Origin: UBA8231 sp036011085
Lineage (GTDB): Bacteria > Latescibacterota > UBA2968 > UBA8231
Direction: 5' to 3'
DNA: 64,000 nt
NCBI GenBank assembly: GCA_036011085.1
Contig: DASCMS010000060.1
Location: 48,526-112,525 of the forward strand
The notes under the pieces are model-generated. The model did not search any database. It was not told the origin of the DNA and saw nothing but the letters and a program-made list of their open reading frames with translations. Positions 56,054 through 64,000 of the stretch are shown here, piece after piece. Every line of letters starts with the position of its first letter. The stretch's first letter is position 1. Position numbers and translations under genes: made by a program.

Positions 56054-56947
56054 ATGACGGAGAGCTCCCCACGGTCACTGAAGATCGGGTTTCCTTCTGG
56101 AAGCCTGCAGGATGCCACGTTCAAGCTGTTCGACCGGGCCGGGTACAAGATGCGGCTGCCCTCGCGGTCCTACGAACCGGAGATCGATGACCCGGAGCTG
56201 ACGGGCCTCATGTTCCGGGCTCAGGAGATCGCCCACTACGTCGAGCGCGGCGTCCTCGACGTGGGTGTCACGGGCCGGGATTGGGTGGAGGAGTGGGAGG
56301 CGGACGTCGTGGAGATCGGCGAGCTGTGCTACAGCAAGGCGACGTCGAAGCCTCTGCGGTGGGTCATCGCCGTGCCGGAAAACTCGCCCATCCGGACCGT
56401 GCAGGATCTGCAGGGCAAGCGGATCGCCAGCGAACTGGTCGGCGTCACACGGCGCTTTCTCGCTGACCGCGGCATCGAGGCCGAGGTCGAGTTTTCCTGG
56501 GGTACCACGGAAGTCAAGGCGGGGATCCCGGGCGTCGCCGACGCCATCGTCGACGGCACCGAGACGGGATCTTCTCTCCGCGCCAACCGTCTGCGGATCG
56601 TTGAGGTCATGCTGGAATCGACGACGCGCTTCATCGCCAATAAGGAGGCGTGGGCTGACGATTGGAAACGGCAGAAGGCCGCCAATCTGCACACGCTGCT
56701 GCTCGGCGCCCTGGATGCCGACTCCAAGGTTGGTCTGAAGATGAATGTGCCTCGAACTCAACTGGACCTGGTGATGGCAATCCTGCCCGCCCTGCACGCA
56801 CCGACGGTCTCCAATCAGGCCGACGAGGCCTGGGTGGCGGTGGAGATCATCGCCGACGAGAGCATCGTCCGCGATCTGATTCCGGAGCTGAAGTGCAACG
56901 GTGCCGAGGGGATCATCGAGTATCCACTGAACAAGGTCGTGTACTGA
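56054..56947 (+). CDS. hisG: ATP phosphoribosyltransferase (long form)
   Basis: 297 aa from ATG 56054. It catalyses the first step of histidine synthesis, joining ATP and PRPP. Hallmarks are LKIGFPSGSLQDATF, VLDVGVTGRDWVEE, RIASELVGVTRRFL and the PRPP loop AIVDGTETGSSLRAN. The C-terminal regulatory domain (about residues 215-297, LKMNVPRTQLDLVMAILPALHAPTVS) is present, so this is the long, hexameric form that does not need HisZ. It is followed 2 bp later by hisD. Confidence 0.96.
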   Translation: MTESSPRSLKIGFPSGSLQDATFKLFDRAGYKMRLPSRSYEPEIDDPELTGLMFRAQEIAHYVERGVLDVGVTGRDWVEEWEADVVEIGELCYSKATSKPLRWVIAVPENSPIRTVQDLQGKRIASELVGVTRRFLADRGIEAEVEFSWGTTEVKAGIPGVADAIVDGTETGSSLRANRLRIVEVMLESTTRFIANKEAWADDWKRQKAANLHTLLLGALDADSKVGLKMNVPRTQLDLVMAILPALHAPTVSNQADEAWVAVEIIADESIVRDLIPELKCNGAEGIIEYPLNKVVY

Positions 56948-56949
56948 CC

Positions 56950-58275
56950 GTGTTGGAAATTGTCCCATATGCTCAGGACGCCAGCCCTCAGGGCCGTCTT
57001 GCCGACGTCCTCGCACGCCACGCGGGGGTGCCGCCCGAAGTCGAGGAGACGGTCTCGAGGGTCCTGTCCGCCGTCCGCGAGCGCGGGGATCAGGCGGTGG
57101 CGGAATTCACTGATGAGTTTGACGGGGTCAGCCTGTCTCCCGGCCAATTTCGAGTGCCTGGGAAGGCTCTCGACGACGCCCTCGAGTCCATCGACCCGGA
57201 ACTGCTGGCCGCCATCGAGGAATCTGCCGCCAATATCCGTGCTTTCCACCAGCGGCAGACAGAGAACTCCTGGTTCATGGAAGACGGCGACGGTGTCATC
57301 CTCGGCAAGAAGGTGACACCCTTGCGACGGGTGGGGATCTGTGTTCCCGGAGGGCAGGCGCCGCTGATCTCGAGCCTGCTGATGGCCTGTGTACCGGCAC
57401 AGGTGGCCGGCGTGGAGGAACTCTGTGTCGTGACGCCACCGCAGCCGTCAGGGCTGCCGCACCCGGACATCCTGGCCACTGCCTGTTTCCTCGGCCTGGA
57501 AGAGGTCTACGGGATCGGCGGCGCCCAGGCGGTAGCCGCCCTGGCCTTTGGTACGCAGTCGATCACCGCCGTCGACAAGATCGTCGGCCCGGGCAGCGTC
57601 TACACGGTCACCGCCAAGCGGCAGGTCTACGGGACGGTCGGCATCGAAATGGTCCCGGGACCGTCGGAGATCGTCATCCTCGCTGACGAGGATGCGGACG
57701 CCACCTTCATCGCCGCCGATCTGCTGTCACAGGCCGAACACGGCACAGGCTTCGAGGCCGCAGTGTGTATCACCCCGTCCCGGGATCTCGCCATCGCTGT
57801 GCAGCAGCAAGTCGAGAGCCAGAAGGCTCGTCTGCCACGAAAGGACCTGGCCGAAAAGGCCCTGTCCCGATTTGGCGTCATCGTCACCGTGCCGGACCTC
57901 GATGTCGGCATGGAACTGGCAAACCGCCTGGCACCAGAGCACCTGGAACTGCTGGTCACCGACCCGTGGGCATGGCTCGACCGGGTGCGCCACGCCGGCG
58001 CCGTGTTTCTCGGCGAGGCAGCCACCGAGCCGGTAGGTGACTATTTCGCCGGGACGAACCATATTCTGCCCACGAACGGGGCCGCACGGTTCTCGTCCTC
58101 ATTGGGACTTTCGGACTTCGTCAAGACGACAAGCGTCATCAGCTATTCACAACAACGGCTGCGAGAGACGGGACCCAGGATCGCAAGGCTGGCACGGGCC
58201 GAGAGTCTCGAAGCACACGCCCGGGCCGTCGAGGTCCGGCTCGAAGCCTGGTCGGAGAGATCGACAGATGAGTGA
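56950..58275 (+). CDS. hisD: histidinol dehydrogenase
   Basis: 441 aa from GTG 56950, 2 bp after hisG; longer frames upstream overlap hisG. It performs the last two oxidations to L-histidine. VGICVPGGQAPLISSL, the NAD loop AVDKIVGPGSVYTVTAKR, the zinc-site QAEHGTGFEAA, the catalytic Glu-His of LAPEHLELLV and AGTNHILPTNGAARF are all canonical. It overlaps hisB by 8 bp, so hisG-hisD-hisB form one coupled unit. Confidence 0.96.
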   Translation: MLEIVPYAQDASPQGRLADVLARHAGVPPEVEETVSRVLSAVRERGDQAVAEFTDEFDGVSLSPGQFRVPGKALDDALESIDPELLAAIEESAANIRAFHQRQTENSWFMEDGDGVILGKKVTPLRRVGICVPGGQAPLISSLLMACVPAQVAGVEELCVVTPPQPSGLPHPDILATACFLGLEEVYGIGGAQAVAALAFGTQSITAVDKIVGPGSVYTVTAKRQVYGTVGIEMVPGPSEIVILADEDADATFIAADLLSQAEHGTGFEAAVCITPSRDLAIAVQQQVESQKARLPRKDLAEKALSRFGVIVTVPDLDVGMELANRLAPEHLELLVTDPWAWLDRVRHAGAVFLGEAATEPVGDYFAGTNHILPTNGAARFSSSLGLSDFVKTTSVISYSQQRLRETGPRIARLARAESLEAHARAVEVRLEAWSERSTDE

Positions 58276-58861
58276 ACAGAGACAATCCCGGATTCAGCGT
58301 CAGACATCCGAAACGAATATCGATCTGACACTGGTCATCGACGGTGCGGGAGAGTCCAGGATCGATACCGGTGTGGGCTTCTTCGATCACATGTTGACGG
58401 CCTTTTCCCGCCACGGGCTGTTCGACCTCAACCTGACCTGTAAAGGGGATCTTGAGGTCGACCCCCATCACACCGTCGAAGATGTGGGCATCTGCCTGGG
58501 CCAGGCTGTTGCCGAGGCACTGGGCGACAAAGCGGGAATCGTACGTTTTGGCAGCGCCTATGTGCCGATGGACGAAGCTCTGGCGCGTGCCGTCATCGAT
58601 CTGTCGGGACGGGCCTATCTGAACCTGCAGGCGGCCTTTGTCGACGAGACCGTAGGCGGGCTGCCTGTGGCGCTGGTGCCCGAGTTTTTCCGGGCCGTGG
58701 CCGACAACGCCCGGATGAATCTCCATCTGGATCTGCTGCGCGGCACGAACGATCACCACTCGATCGAGGCGGTTTTCAAGGCTACCGGCCGGGCTCTCGA
58801 CACGGCGACACGCCTGTCCGAGCGAGTTCAGGGTGTGCTCTCTACCAAAGGCACATTGTAG
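58268..58861 (+). CDS. hisB: imidazoleglycerol-phosphate dehydratase
   Basis: 197 aa from ATG 58268, 8 bp inside hisD. The enzyme dehydrates imidazoleglycerol phosphate and needs Mn. Signature blocks are TGVGFFDHMLTAFSRHG, DPHHTVEDVGICLGQAV, LRGTNDHHSIEAVFKATGRAL and the N-terminal RQTSETNIDL. It is the monofunctional form, without the histidinol-phosphatase domain of enterobacterial HisB. A perfect 7-bp hairpin (58872-58888) follows the stop. hisC, hisH, hisA and hisF are not in the window. Confidence 0.96.
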   Translation: MSEQRQSRIQRQTSETNIDLTLVIDGAGESRIDTGVGFFDHMLTAFSRHGLFDLNLTCKGDLEVDPHHTVEDVGICLGQAVAEALGDKAGIVRFGSAYVPMDEALARAVIDLSGRAYLNLQAAFVDETVGGLPVALVPEFFRAVADNARMNLHLDLLRGTNDHHSIEAVFKATGRALDTATRLSERVQGVLSTKGTL

Positions 58862-58871
58862 ACGGACCCGC

Positions 58872-58888
58872 GAGGGCGATCCGCCCTC
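58872..58888 (+). terminator. hairpin after hisB
   Basis: GAGGGCG, loop ATC, CGCCCTC: a perfect 7-bp stem 10 bp after the hisB stop. No T-run follows, so termination may be weak or Rho-aided. It separates the his genes from the YfhO-like gene, which has its own AGGAG ribosome site. Confidence 0.5.
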
Positions 58889-58932
58889 CTACTGCGCACT
58901 ACCATCGACCCACCAACAGGAGAAATACGAGG

Positions 58933-61470
58933 ATGGGGAAGCAGCGTCGGCGGAATCGTGCGCCTGCGCCCGAACTCGCAACCGGCGAGCCGGGTACGTC
59001 CGTGGGGCGGGGGGCGGACATCACGTCCTGGGTCTCCCGGCCCTGGTTCGCCCCGGTCCTGTTCGCCCTGGTGGCACTCGTCTACTTCTGGGAGTTCCCC
59101 TTGAGCGACCAGATCATCCGCGGCGAAGATGTGGGGACCGATTTCCACAAAGGCAAGGCACCGGTCCTGGAGAAGCTGAAAGACCTTGTGCCTTCGGCCT
59201 GGGATCCCCGCATGGGTGGGTACCCGATCTCGGAGGAGATTCGCCACAAATTCTTCCCGACCTATCTGATCGAGCTGTTCACGACCAAGCAACGCGCCAC
59301 TGGCTGGCGCTATCTGCTGGTGGTGTTCGGAGCCGGCTGGGGGATGTCGCTCTACCTGCGCCAGATCGGTGTAGGGCGAGCTGCATCTCTCTGGGGCGGA
59401 ATGGCCTACCTGTCGGCTCCCATGTTCCTCTCCTTCCCTTTCGCCGGTCAGTACGCGAAGATGACCGTCATCGCTCTGTTCCCTTTCCTCTGCCTGTGTC
59501 TCGAGCGAGGCATGGATGGGGGGCGAAGGGCTGCCAGTTGGTGGATACTGCTGGCAGTGCTGATCGCTCTCGGGGTGTTCTCACCCCATCTGCAAATGTT
59601 GCAGTACGCCCTGCTCGGTCTGGGGCTCTACTGCCTTTATAAGGTAGTCTCCCAGTTTCGGGAGGGTATGCCGAAACCCCGCCTTCTCGAGCGGATCGTG
59701 CTATTCTCCCTGGTAGCCACCCTCGGCCTCGGACTCGGGGCGGAGGGCGTCCTCCCGGCCTTTCTGCACGTGAAGACGCAGTCCAAGCGTGCCGCGATCC
59801 AGGATGATCTCGGGCGTTCGGAAGCCCAGCAGCTGGCCCACGCGCGCAGCTGGTCGCTGCACCCTGAGGAGATGGCGTCACTGGTGGTTCCCGAGTTCGC
59901 CGGCTTTCTGGATCCGAAAAGCGGGCAGAATCACTACTGGGGCCGGAATCCCATGAAACTCAACTCGGAGTACTTCGGAATTCTCGCCTTGATCCTGGGA
60001 GTCGTGGCGGTTCCCTGGGCGCGACGAAGGCCACTCATCCTGTTTCTTGTGCTGTTCTCGGTCACGGCAGCCGCATACACATTGGGAGAGCACACGCCGG
60101 TGCACTGGCTGGCCTACCACCTGTTGCCCGGGGGGAAAGTGCTGCGCGCCATCGGCCAGGCGGCGTTTCTTTTTGCTTTCCCCGCCATTGCCCTGGCCGC
60201 CATCGCCCTGCACGGTGTTCTCGATGGCCCTGAGGCTCAACGGCGGGAACTCTCGCGCCGGGTGCTTCGCGTCGGCGGTTTCTTTACCGGGCTGGCCCTG
60301 ATCGCAGCGCTGGCTCCCGGCGTCGTGCTCGAGGCCTGGACTGCCGTCCTGTGGTCGGACATCCCCGATGCCAACCGCCAGGCCATGCTCGCCGGAGCCG
60401 GTTGGGCAGGGCGTGGCGCCTTCCTGGTGGCATGCGTGGCGGGGGGCGGTACCGCCCTGCTCGTGCTGCGACTGAAGAACCGCCTGGGTGTCGCTCCTGT
60501 CGTGCTGGGACTGATCGCCCTGACTCTGGTCGACACCTGGCGCATCGACAGGCTCTTCCTGCGCTATGAAGACCCTGCCCGCTGGACTGACTTCCGCCAC
60601 ACCAATCCGAGTACGGTGGAATTCCTTCGGCGGCAGCCCGGCAGGTTCCGCCTCTTTCCGCTTCCCGGCTACGGTTTCCTGAGCGATCCCCGTTTTCATC
60701 TGGAAGGGGCGGATATCGTCACCGCCTTCAACAACTACACACTCAGGCGGTACGATCGTCTCCTGCAGGAACTGCGTCCAGTCGAGCACATCTACACGTC
60801 GAAGCTCCGCGGTCAGCAGGTGTCTTGGAGTGACGACCAGCTGCTGGTCGCGATTCAGCCCTTGCTCAACCTCGTCAATGCCCGCTACATCGTCACCCCG
60901 AGGCCAATGGAACTGACGGCCGACGCTTTTCCCGAGGTATCTGCCTCTGAGGGAGTGCGCCTGTACTCAAACCCTGGCGCGCTGCCATGGTTTCAGCTGC
61001 TCTCCCACGCGGTAGTGATGGAGGAAGAAGGAGAGATCCTGCAGTTCCTGAGGGATGGACGTCTTGATCTGCGAGAGGTAGTCGTTCTGGAAGGTCCACC
61101 ACAGATCTCTCTGCCGGGACCGGAGGCAGATCGTTCAGGAGACTCGGTCACGCCGGTGGAGTACGACTACCACGACGGTGTGATCCGGGTGAAGACCCAG
61201 GCCACCGGGGCACGTATGCTGGTGGTGAGCGACAACTACCATCCCAATTGGGAGGCCACCATCGATGGCGATGCCGTCGAGATCGTGCGGGCGAACTACG
61301 TCTGGCGGGCGGTGCCGGTGCCTGCGGGTGAGCATGACGTGGAGTTCACCTACCACTCCGCGCCGGTGGCGATTGCCCGTGTCATCAGCGGGGGGAGCCT
61401 TCTGATTCTCCTGGTCTGGGGCGGCACGATTCTCTGGCGCCGTCGCTCCGGGCCGTCTCCCGTCAGCTAA
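58933..61470 (+). CDS. YfhO-family membrane protein
   Basis: 845 aa from ATG 58933 with AGGAGA upstream. A polar N-terminus (MGKQRRRNRAPAPE) is followed by 12 or so membrane helices (about residues 38-530). The soluble C-terminal part ends in the YfhO-type beta domain (VVSDNYHPNWEATIDG, then VPVPAGEHDVEF), then a last helix (LLILLVWGGTILW). YfhO proteins are GT-C-like and in Firmicutes are linked to lipoteichoic acid glycosylation. In this Gram-negative setting a surface-glycan role is inferred. Its stop overlaps the sulfotransferase stop on the other strand (CTAA). Confidence 0.85.
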   Translation: MGKQRRRNRAPAPELATGEPGTSVGRGADITSWVSRPWFAPVLFALVALVYFWEFPLSDQIIRGEDVGTDFHKGKAPVLEKLKDLVPSAWDPRMGGYPISEEIRHKFFPTYLIELFTTKQRATGWRYLLVVFGAGWGMSLYLRQIGVGRAASLWGGMAYLSAPMFLSFPFAGQYAKMTVIALFPFLCLCLERGMDGGRRAASWWILLAVLIALGVFSPHLQMLQYALLGLGLYCLYKVVSQFREGMPKPRLLERIVLFSLVATLGLGLGAEGVLPAFLHVKTQSKRAAIQDDLGRSEAQQLAHARSWSLHPEEMASLVVPEFAGFLDPKSGQNHYWGRNPMKLNSEYFGILALILGVVAVPWARRRPLILFLVLFSVTAAAYTLGEHTPVHWLAYHLLPGGKVLRAIGQAAFLFAFPAIALAAIALHGVLDGPEAQRRELSRRVLRVGGFFTGLALIAALAPGVVLEAWTAVLWSDIPDANRQAMLAGAGWAGRGAFLVACVAGGGTALLVLRLKNRLGVAPVVLGLIALTLVDTWRIDRLFLRYEDPARWTDFRHTNPSTVEFLRRQPGRFRLFPLPGYGFLSDPRFHLEGADIVTAFNNYTLRRYDRLLQELRPVEHIYTSKLRGQQVSWSDDQLLVAIQPLLNLVNARYIVTPRPMELTADAFPEVSASEGVRLYSNPGALPWFQLLSHAVVMEEEGEILQFLRDGRLDLREVVVLEGPPQISLPGPEADRSGDSVTPVEYDYHDGVIRVKTQATGARMLVVSDNYHPNWEATIDGDAVEIVRANYVWRAVPVPAGEHDVEFTYHSAPVAIARVISGGSLLILLVWGGTILWRRRSGPSPVS

Positions 61471-62357
61471 CCGCCAAGACGCTGCCGCGCCGAGCGGATC
61501 ACCATGCGACCGGCGCGTACCGGGTGCCTCACGCCACGGCCGAAAGTGTGCCATAGGATGCCTGCCCTGGCGGCCAGGCCGCTGTTGCTCTCGCGGAAGG
61601 TCGCCAGCTGCTCCTGCATACTGCGGCCTGACTCCTGCTCGAGTTCAGCCAGGCGCTGGCGAAAGATCACGCCCACTTCCTCACAGAGAATGCGGTCCAG
61701 GCGATTCCACGACGCCACCGCCTGGGTGTCCCGCTCGGGGATGGGGCTTGATCCGCGCCGACGGACGTTCACCCGTCGGTAGTAGGGGGGAGACCAGCGG
61801 AGGCGGTGTCTCCAGTCCAGCAGAGCCTCATCGAAGGCCTCCATGGGGGCCACCAGCACCCTAGAACGGGCGGCCTGCAGAGCTTTCTCCAGATCGGATT
61901 CTTCCATTGTCCTCGTCAACGGCATACCGTCGAACTCGACGGCCCCGCTCAGGTACCGGACCTGGTTGTTGTCAAACAGGGCCAGGGGTTTTCGGTCCAT
62001 CCAGTCTGCAAGGGATGATGGCAGTGCCCCCCGGGCATCCGGTAGCCAGGCCTGAGGTTCGGCGCGTATGTGGGCAACATGGGAAAGGACTCTCCGCAAC
62101 GGGTCGCGAACCATGGCGAGGGCCAGTCCCTGCGGCCACGATGCGTCGAGGGGGCGATGGGCGCCGATGACAGCCGGCGCCCCCCGGCACTGCCCCGCTG
62201 CAACTGACGGGGTCGTATGATCACCGTGGAACCATTGAGGGATCAGATACATACAGGACTGATACTGTCGATCCAGTATCCATCTCAATGTCGAGCCGCC
62301 GGTCTTCGGTATATGCACGAAGCACAGCGGGCGTCCATCGGTGTCTGCTGCCGTCAC
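61467..62357 (-). CDS. sulfotransferase family 2-like protein
   Basis: 296 aa from ATG 62357. The 5'-phosphosulfate loop is LCFVHIPKTGGSTLRWIL, and the 3'-phosphate region is LALAMVRDPLRRVLSHV. It transfers sulfate from PAPS, probably to a carbohydrate (the family includes heparan-sulfate-type transferases). FDNNQVRYLSG is typical of these bacterial members. There is no signal or transmembrane segment, so action is cytoplasmic. It converges on the YfhO-like gene. It is worth noting beside the two sulfatases at 24906-27850: the organism both makes and removes sulfate esters. Confidence 0.86.
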   Translation of the reverse strand: MTAADTDGRPLCFVHIPKTGGSTLRWILDRQYQSCMYLIPQWFHGDHTTPSVAAGQCRGAPAVIGAHRPLDASWPQGLALAMVRDPLRRVLSHVAHIRAEPQAWLPDARGALPSSLADWMDRKPLALFDNNQVRYLSGAVEFDGMPLTRTMEESDLEKALQAARSRVLVAPMEAFDEALLDWRHRLRWSPPYYRRVNVRRRGSSPIPERDTQAVASWNRLDRILCEEVGVIFRQRLAELEQESGRSMQEQLATFRESNSGLAARAGILWHTFGRGVRHPVRAGRMVIRSARQRLGG

Positions 62358-62493
62358 GGGTTTATTCTCGCCAAGCTATAGGGGAGGTTCGGTATGTCTG
62401 CTACCAGTGAGCGACGACCGCAGACAGAAAGGGTTGACAGGACTGAACATACGGCCGATTTCGAGTACAAACGACATCTGGCACGAATCTAGC

Positions 62494-62522
62494 TTGAACC
62501 TCGAGCCGAATCGACCTATCTT
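62494..62522 (+). promoter_or_regulatory. upstream promoter candidate
   Basis: TTGAAC (62494-62499), 17 bp, then TATCTT (62517-62522). This is a fair sigma-70 match about 490 bp before the surface-protein start. The -10 overlaps an 11-bp direct repeat (ACCTATCTTGT at 62514-62524 and 62620-62630). Confidence 0.45.
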
Positions 62523-62540
62523 GTAACCCGAAGCCAGCTA

Positions 62541-62554
62541 GTGACAAGTGTCAC
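62541..62554. promoter_or_regulatory. perfect dyad, likely regulator site
   Basis: GTGACA, two bases, TGTCAC: a 6-bp perfect inverted repeat with a 2-bp centre. It lies between the two promoter candidates for the surface protein, in a position suited to activation or repression. The protein that binds it is unknown. Confidence 0.5.
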
Positions 62555-62674
62555 AGCGACCAGGGAGAAGGTTTTCTACATTCTCCCGCAGGGGTTGAGA
62601 CGGCACGGGTACCGACCTTACCTATCTTGTGATTTTACCCTAGGTTGGCACCAACTTCTGAACCAAGAAAGTGC

Positions 62675-62703
62675 TTGACACTCCAAAATCGCCGTGATAT
62701 TAT
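62675..62703 (+). promoter_or_regulatory. near-consensus sigma-70 promoter for the surface protein
   Basis: TTGACA (62675-62680), a 17-bp spacer, then TATTAT (62698-62703): the strongest promoter seen in the window. Transcription should start near 62710, giving a 5' leader of about 300 nt before ATG 63011. The -35 region shares 19 of 21 bases with the site at 32956. Confidence 0.8.
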
Positions 62704-62707
62704 AAGG

Positions 62708-62736
62708 CTCCCCCACGCCCATGTGGCATGGGGAGG
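62708..62736 (+). other. stem-loop at the predicted 5' end of the leader
   Basis: CCCATG (62718-62723), loop TGG, CATGGG (62727-62732), with an alternative outer pairing of CTCCCC (62708-62713) with GGGGAG (62730-62735). A hairpin at the very 5' end is a known mRNA-stabilising arrangement. It supports high, stable expression of the gene downstream. Confidence 0.5.
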
Positions 62737-63010
62737 TCCGCGCGTTCCGCAATTGGTGAATGCGCCGGCTGTCCAAGAACAAGCAAGACTGGCCACAAGA
62801 GTCTCGTAGGGTGGACCGCAGAAAGGAGGGAGAGGCGACGAAGTCAGCACGTGGGTCCCGCAGTCGGGTGTCGGTCGACGCGGGGTACTTGCAGTTGAAA
62901 CCGAATCTCTCACAACGCGATTCACAGTAAACTTCCTGTTTGGACATGAAATGACGTCCGCAGACTGCAGTTTCAAGCTATGGGGACTGGGCTCCCTGAG
63001 GAGGAATAGG
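62710..63010 (+). other. long 5' leader of the surface-protein gene
   Basis: About 300 nt separate the predicted transcription start from ATG 63011, with no convincing gene on either strand. The leader ends in a strong GAGGAGGAA ribosome site (about 62998-63006). Apart from the 5' hairpin I see no recognised riboswitch. Long leaders with strong promoters are typical of S-layer and other abundant surface-protein genes. Confidence 0.55.
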
Positions 63011-64000
63011 ATGCAGTATAGGAAATGCGTAGCCCTTTTCGCCGCCATGTTGGTTGGCTTCGGGGTCGTTGCCGTTGACGCCGCTACCGTCAACAGCATT
63101 ACGATCGTGTCGCCATCTGACAGCGGTGCACTGCGAGGAATTGACTCGACCTTCCAGGTCCAGGCAAAAGTCCTCGACTTCACCCCGAACGATTCGCTCG
63201 AGGTGATCTTTTACTTGGTCACGACCAATGACTCAACGGTCGTGGCAGACAGTCTGAATACCAGTACTGGCCGGAATCTCGCATCGGTTATCGCCAAGTC
63301 CACGAACAACACGATCAGGACTTCCGGCGGAACCGCTTTCTACTCTGGAGTGACCGTATCCTCGAAGGTCACGTCGCGAGCTTCAGGTGCACTGGTCGCA
63401 GTGCGGGCCACGCGTGGCCTCGCCTTGGCCAGCCCAACCGGCAACCAGGGTGACGCCGACTCCGTTCGTGCTACCACCAGCGGTGACACGACGACCTTCA
63501 CGTGGTATGGGAAGGTTCACTACTCGAGTGGCACCGTAACAGGCGTGCGTGCCGCCGCGATCTCCATTGACGGCACGTCAACGTCCTCGTTGACGGACAC
63601 GACCACGCCAACCCTCTCCGCTGGGAGTCTCCTGATCGGTATTGATGCCGATCGTCCGGCGAATGCGGACCAGTTGGTCACCGCTACTTCCGCCAGTGCC
63701 CAGGCGAACCGCAACGGCACTCCGAATCACACGATCGGCGGCCTGTTAAACAGTGCCACCAACGACAAGGTTCTCGGTATCAACGACACGTTGAAGGCTG
63801 ACGTGAAGCTCGGCACGCAGACTGACGGTGTGCTGATCGGTGATACCCTGAAGGTGATCGCAGATGCCTTCGGTAAGGCTTTCGAGGTCAGTAAATCCGC
63901 ACGGAGCTCAGATACGCTTCAGTGGCGGCAGATCATCGCAGAGGGCGACTTCGGCGACTTTGTCGGAGCTCAGAATGCCAACGCCAGCGATACCCTCGGG
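63011..64000 (+). CDS. secreted S-layer-like surface protein (partial, runs off right edge)
   Basis: 330 codons are open to the window end from ATG 63011, which follows a GAGGAGGAATAGG ribosome site. A signal peptide (MQYRKCVALFAAMLVGFGVVAVDA, given as positions 1-24) should be cut before ATVNS. The mature part is rich in Thr, Ser, Asp and Val, has no Cys, and reads as beta-rich (SITIVSPSDSGALRG, VIFYLVTTNDSTVVADS, LLIGIDADRPANADQL). Base composition is less GC-rich than neighbouring genes. No domain is recognised. Strong promoter, long leader, strong ribosome site, signal peptide and Cys-free Thr/Ser-rich sequence together suggest an abundant S-layer or adhesin-like protein. Confidence 0.7.
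   Translation, partial: MQYRKCVALFAAMLVGFGVVAVDAATVNSITIVSPSDSGALRGIDSTFQVQAKVLDFTPNDSLEVIFYLVTTNDSTVVADSLNTSTGRNLASVIAKSTNNTIRTSGGTAFYSGVTVSSKVTSRASGALVAVRATRGLALASPTGNQGDADSVRATTSGDTTTFTWYGKVHYSSGTVTGVRAAAISIDGTSTSSLTDTTTPTLSAGSLLIGIDADRPANADQLVTATSASAQANRNGTPNHTIGGLLNSATNDKVLGINDTLKADVKLGTQTDGVLIGDTLKVIADAFGKAFEVSKSARSSDTLQWRQIIAEGDFGDFVGAQNANASDTLG

Noticed and set aside
62635..63183. 182-aa and 109-aa minus-strand frames over the leader
   Set aside because: They overlap the promoter, leader and signal-peptide region of the surface-protein gene and show no domain or ribosome site.

Overview
The window is a high-GC (roughly 60-65%) stretch of bacterial chromosome. It is densely coded on both strands, with no rRNA, tRNA, transposase, phage or CRISPR signal that I could find. 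Many genes overlap by 1-4 bases (ATGA, GTGA, TTGA junctions), and GTG/TTG starts are common. The gene content points to an uncultured, probably marine or host-associated, Gram-negative heterotroph of the Latescibacterota/Poribacteria type: CRTAC1/ASPIC-UnbV lipoproteins, DUF6785-like membrane proteins, sulfatases, GH88, several enolase-superfamily sugar-acid dehydratases, an M81 peptidase, and GT-C glycosyltransferases with TPR tails. That placement is an inference from gene content, not from a marker gene.

Layout. 1-5.9 kb: two divergent, mirror-image operons, each encoding a CRTAC1-type beta-propeller protein followed by a TPR lipoprotein. 5.9-10.6 kb: a DUF6785-like permease, mannonate dehydratase, a LacI-type regulator and a broken epimerase remnant. 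10.6-14.6 kb: aconitase and an unusual enolase-superfamily enzyme. 14.6-22.3 kb: a tandem pair of GT-C/TPR membrane glycosyltransferases converging on a cysteine hydrolase, an Alg5-like GT2, a methyltransferase and an epimerase. 22.3-27.9 kb: a polysaccharide-acid catabolic cluster (galactonate-dehydratase-like enzyme, GH88, exported sulfatase) divergent from a cytoplasmic sulfatase. 27.9-32.9 kb: a second tandem GT-C/TPR pair. 33-40.8 kb: FucU mutarotase, MBL hydrolase, thioredoxin-TPR protein, fold-III PLP enzyme, GT4, AhpC, MlrC-like M81 peptidase and a Gfo/Idh/MocA oxidoreductase. 40.8-47.6 kb: a leftward operon with IMP dehydrogenase, two short SDRs and a phosphonoacetaldehyde/phosphonoacetate degradation module (HpnZ-like ADH, PhnA, PhnY). 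47.8-48.4 kb: three small membrane/coiled-coil genes, including an overlooked 31-aa protein. 48.5-53.8 kb: a heterodimeric ABC exporter, RdgB and a TPR protein. 53.9-58.9 kb: an ArsP-like permease, a HEAT lipoprotein, and hisG-hisD-hisB. 58.9-64 kb: a YfhO-like membrane protein, a sulfotransferase, and the start of a secreted surface protein behind a near-consensus promoter and a 300-nt leader.

How the parts fit. Sugar-acid and sulfated-glycan turnover (GH88, two sulfatases, DgoD-like enzyme, mannonate dehydratase, FucU, LacI regulator) feeds central carbon metabolism (aconitase). Cell-surface glycosylation is the second theme: an Alg5-like polyprenyl-phosphate sugar synthase, four GT-C/TPR proteins, a YfhO-like protein, GT4 and a sulfotransferase. 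The third theme is phosphonate scavenging. The most unusual items are the GT-C/TPR tandem pairs, the mirrored CRTAC1/TPR lipoprotein operons, and several enzymes whose hallmark catalytic or metal-binding residues are changed.
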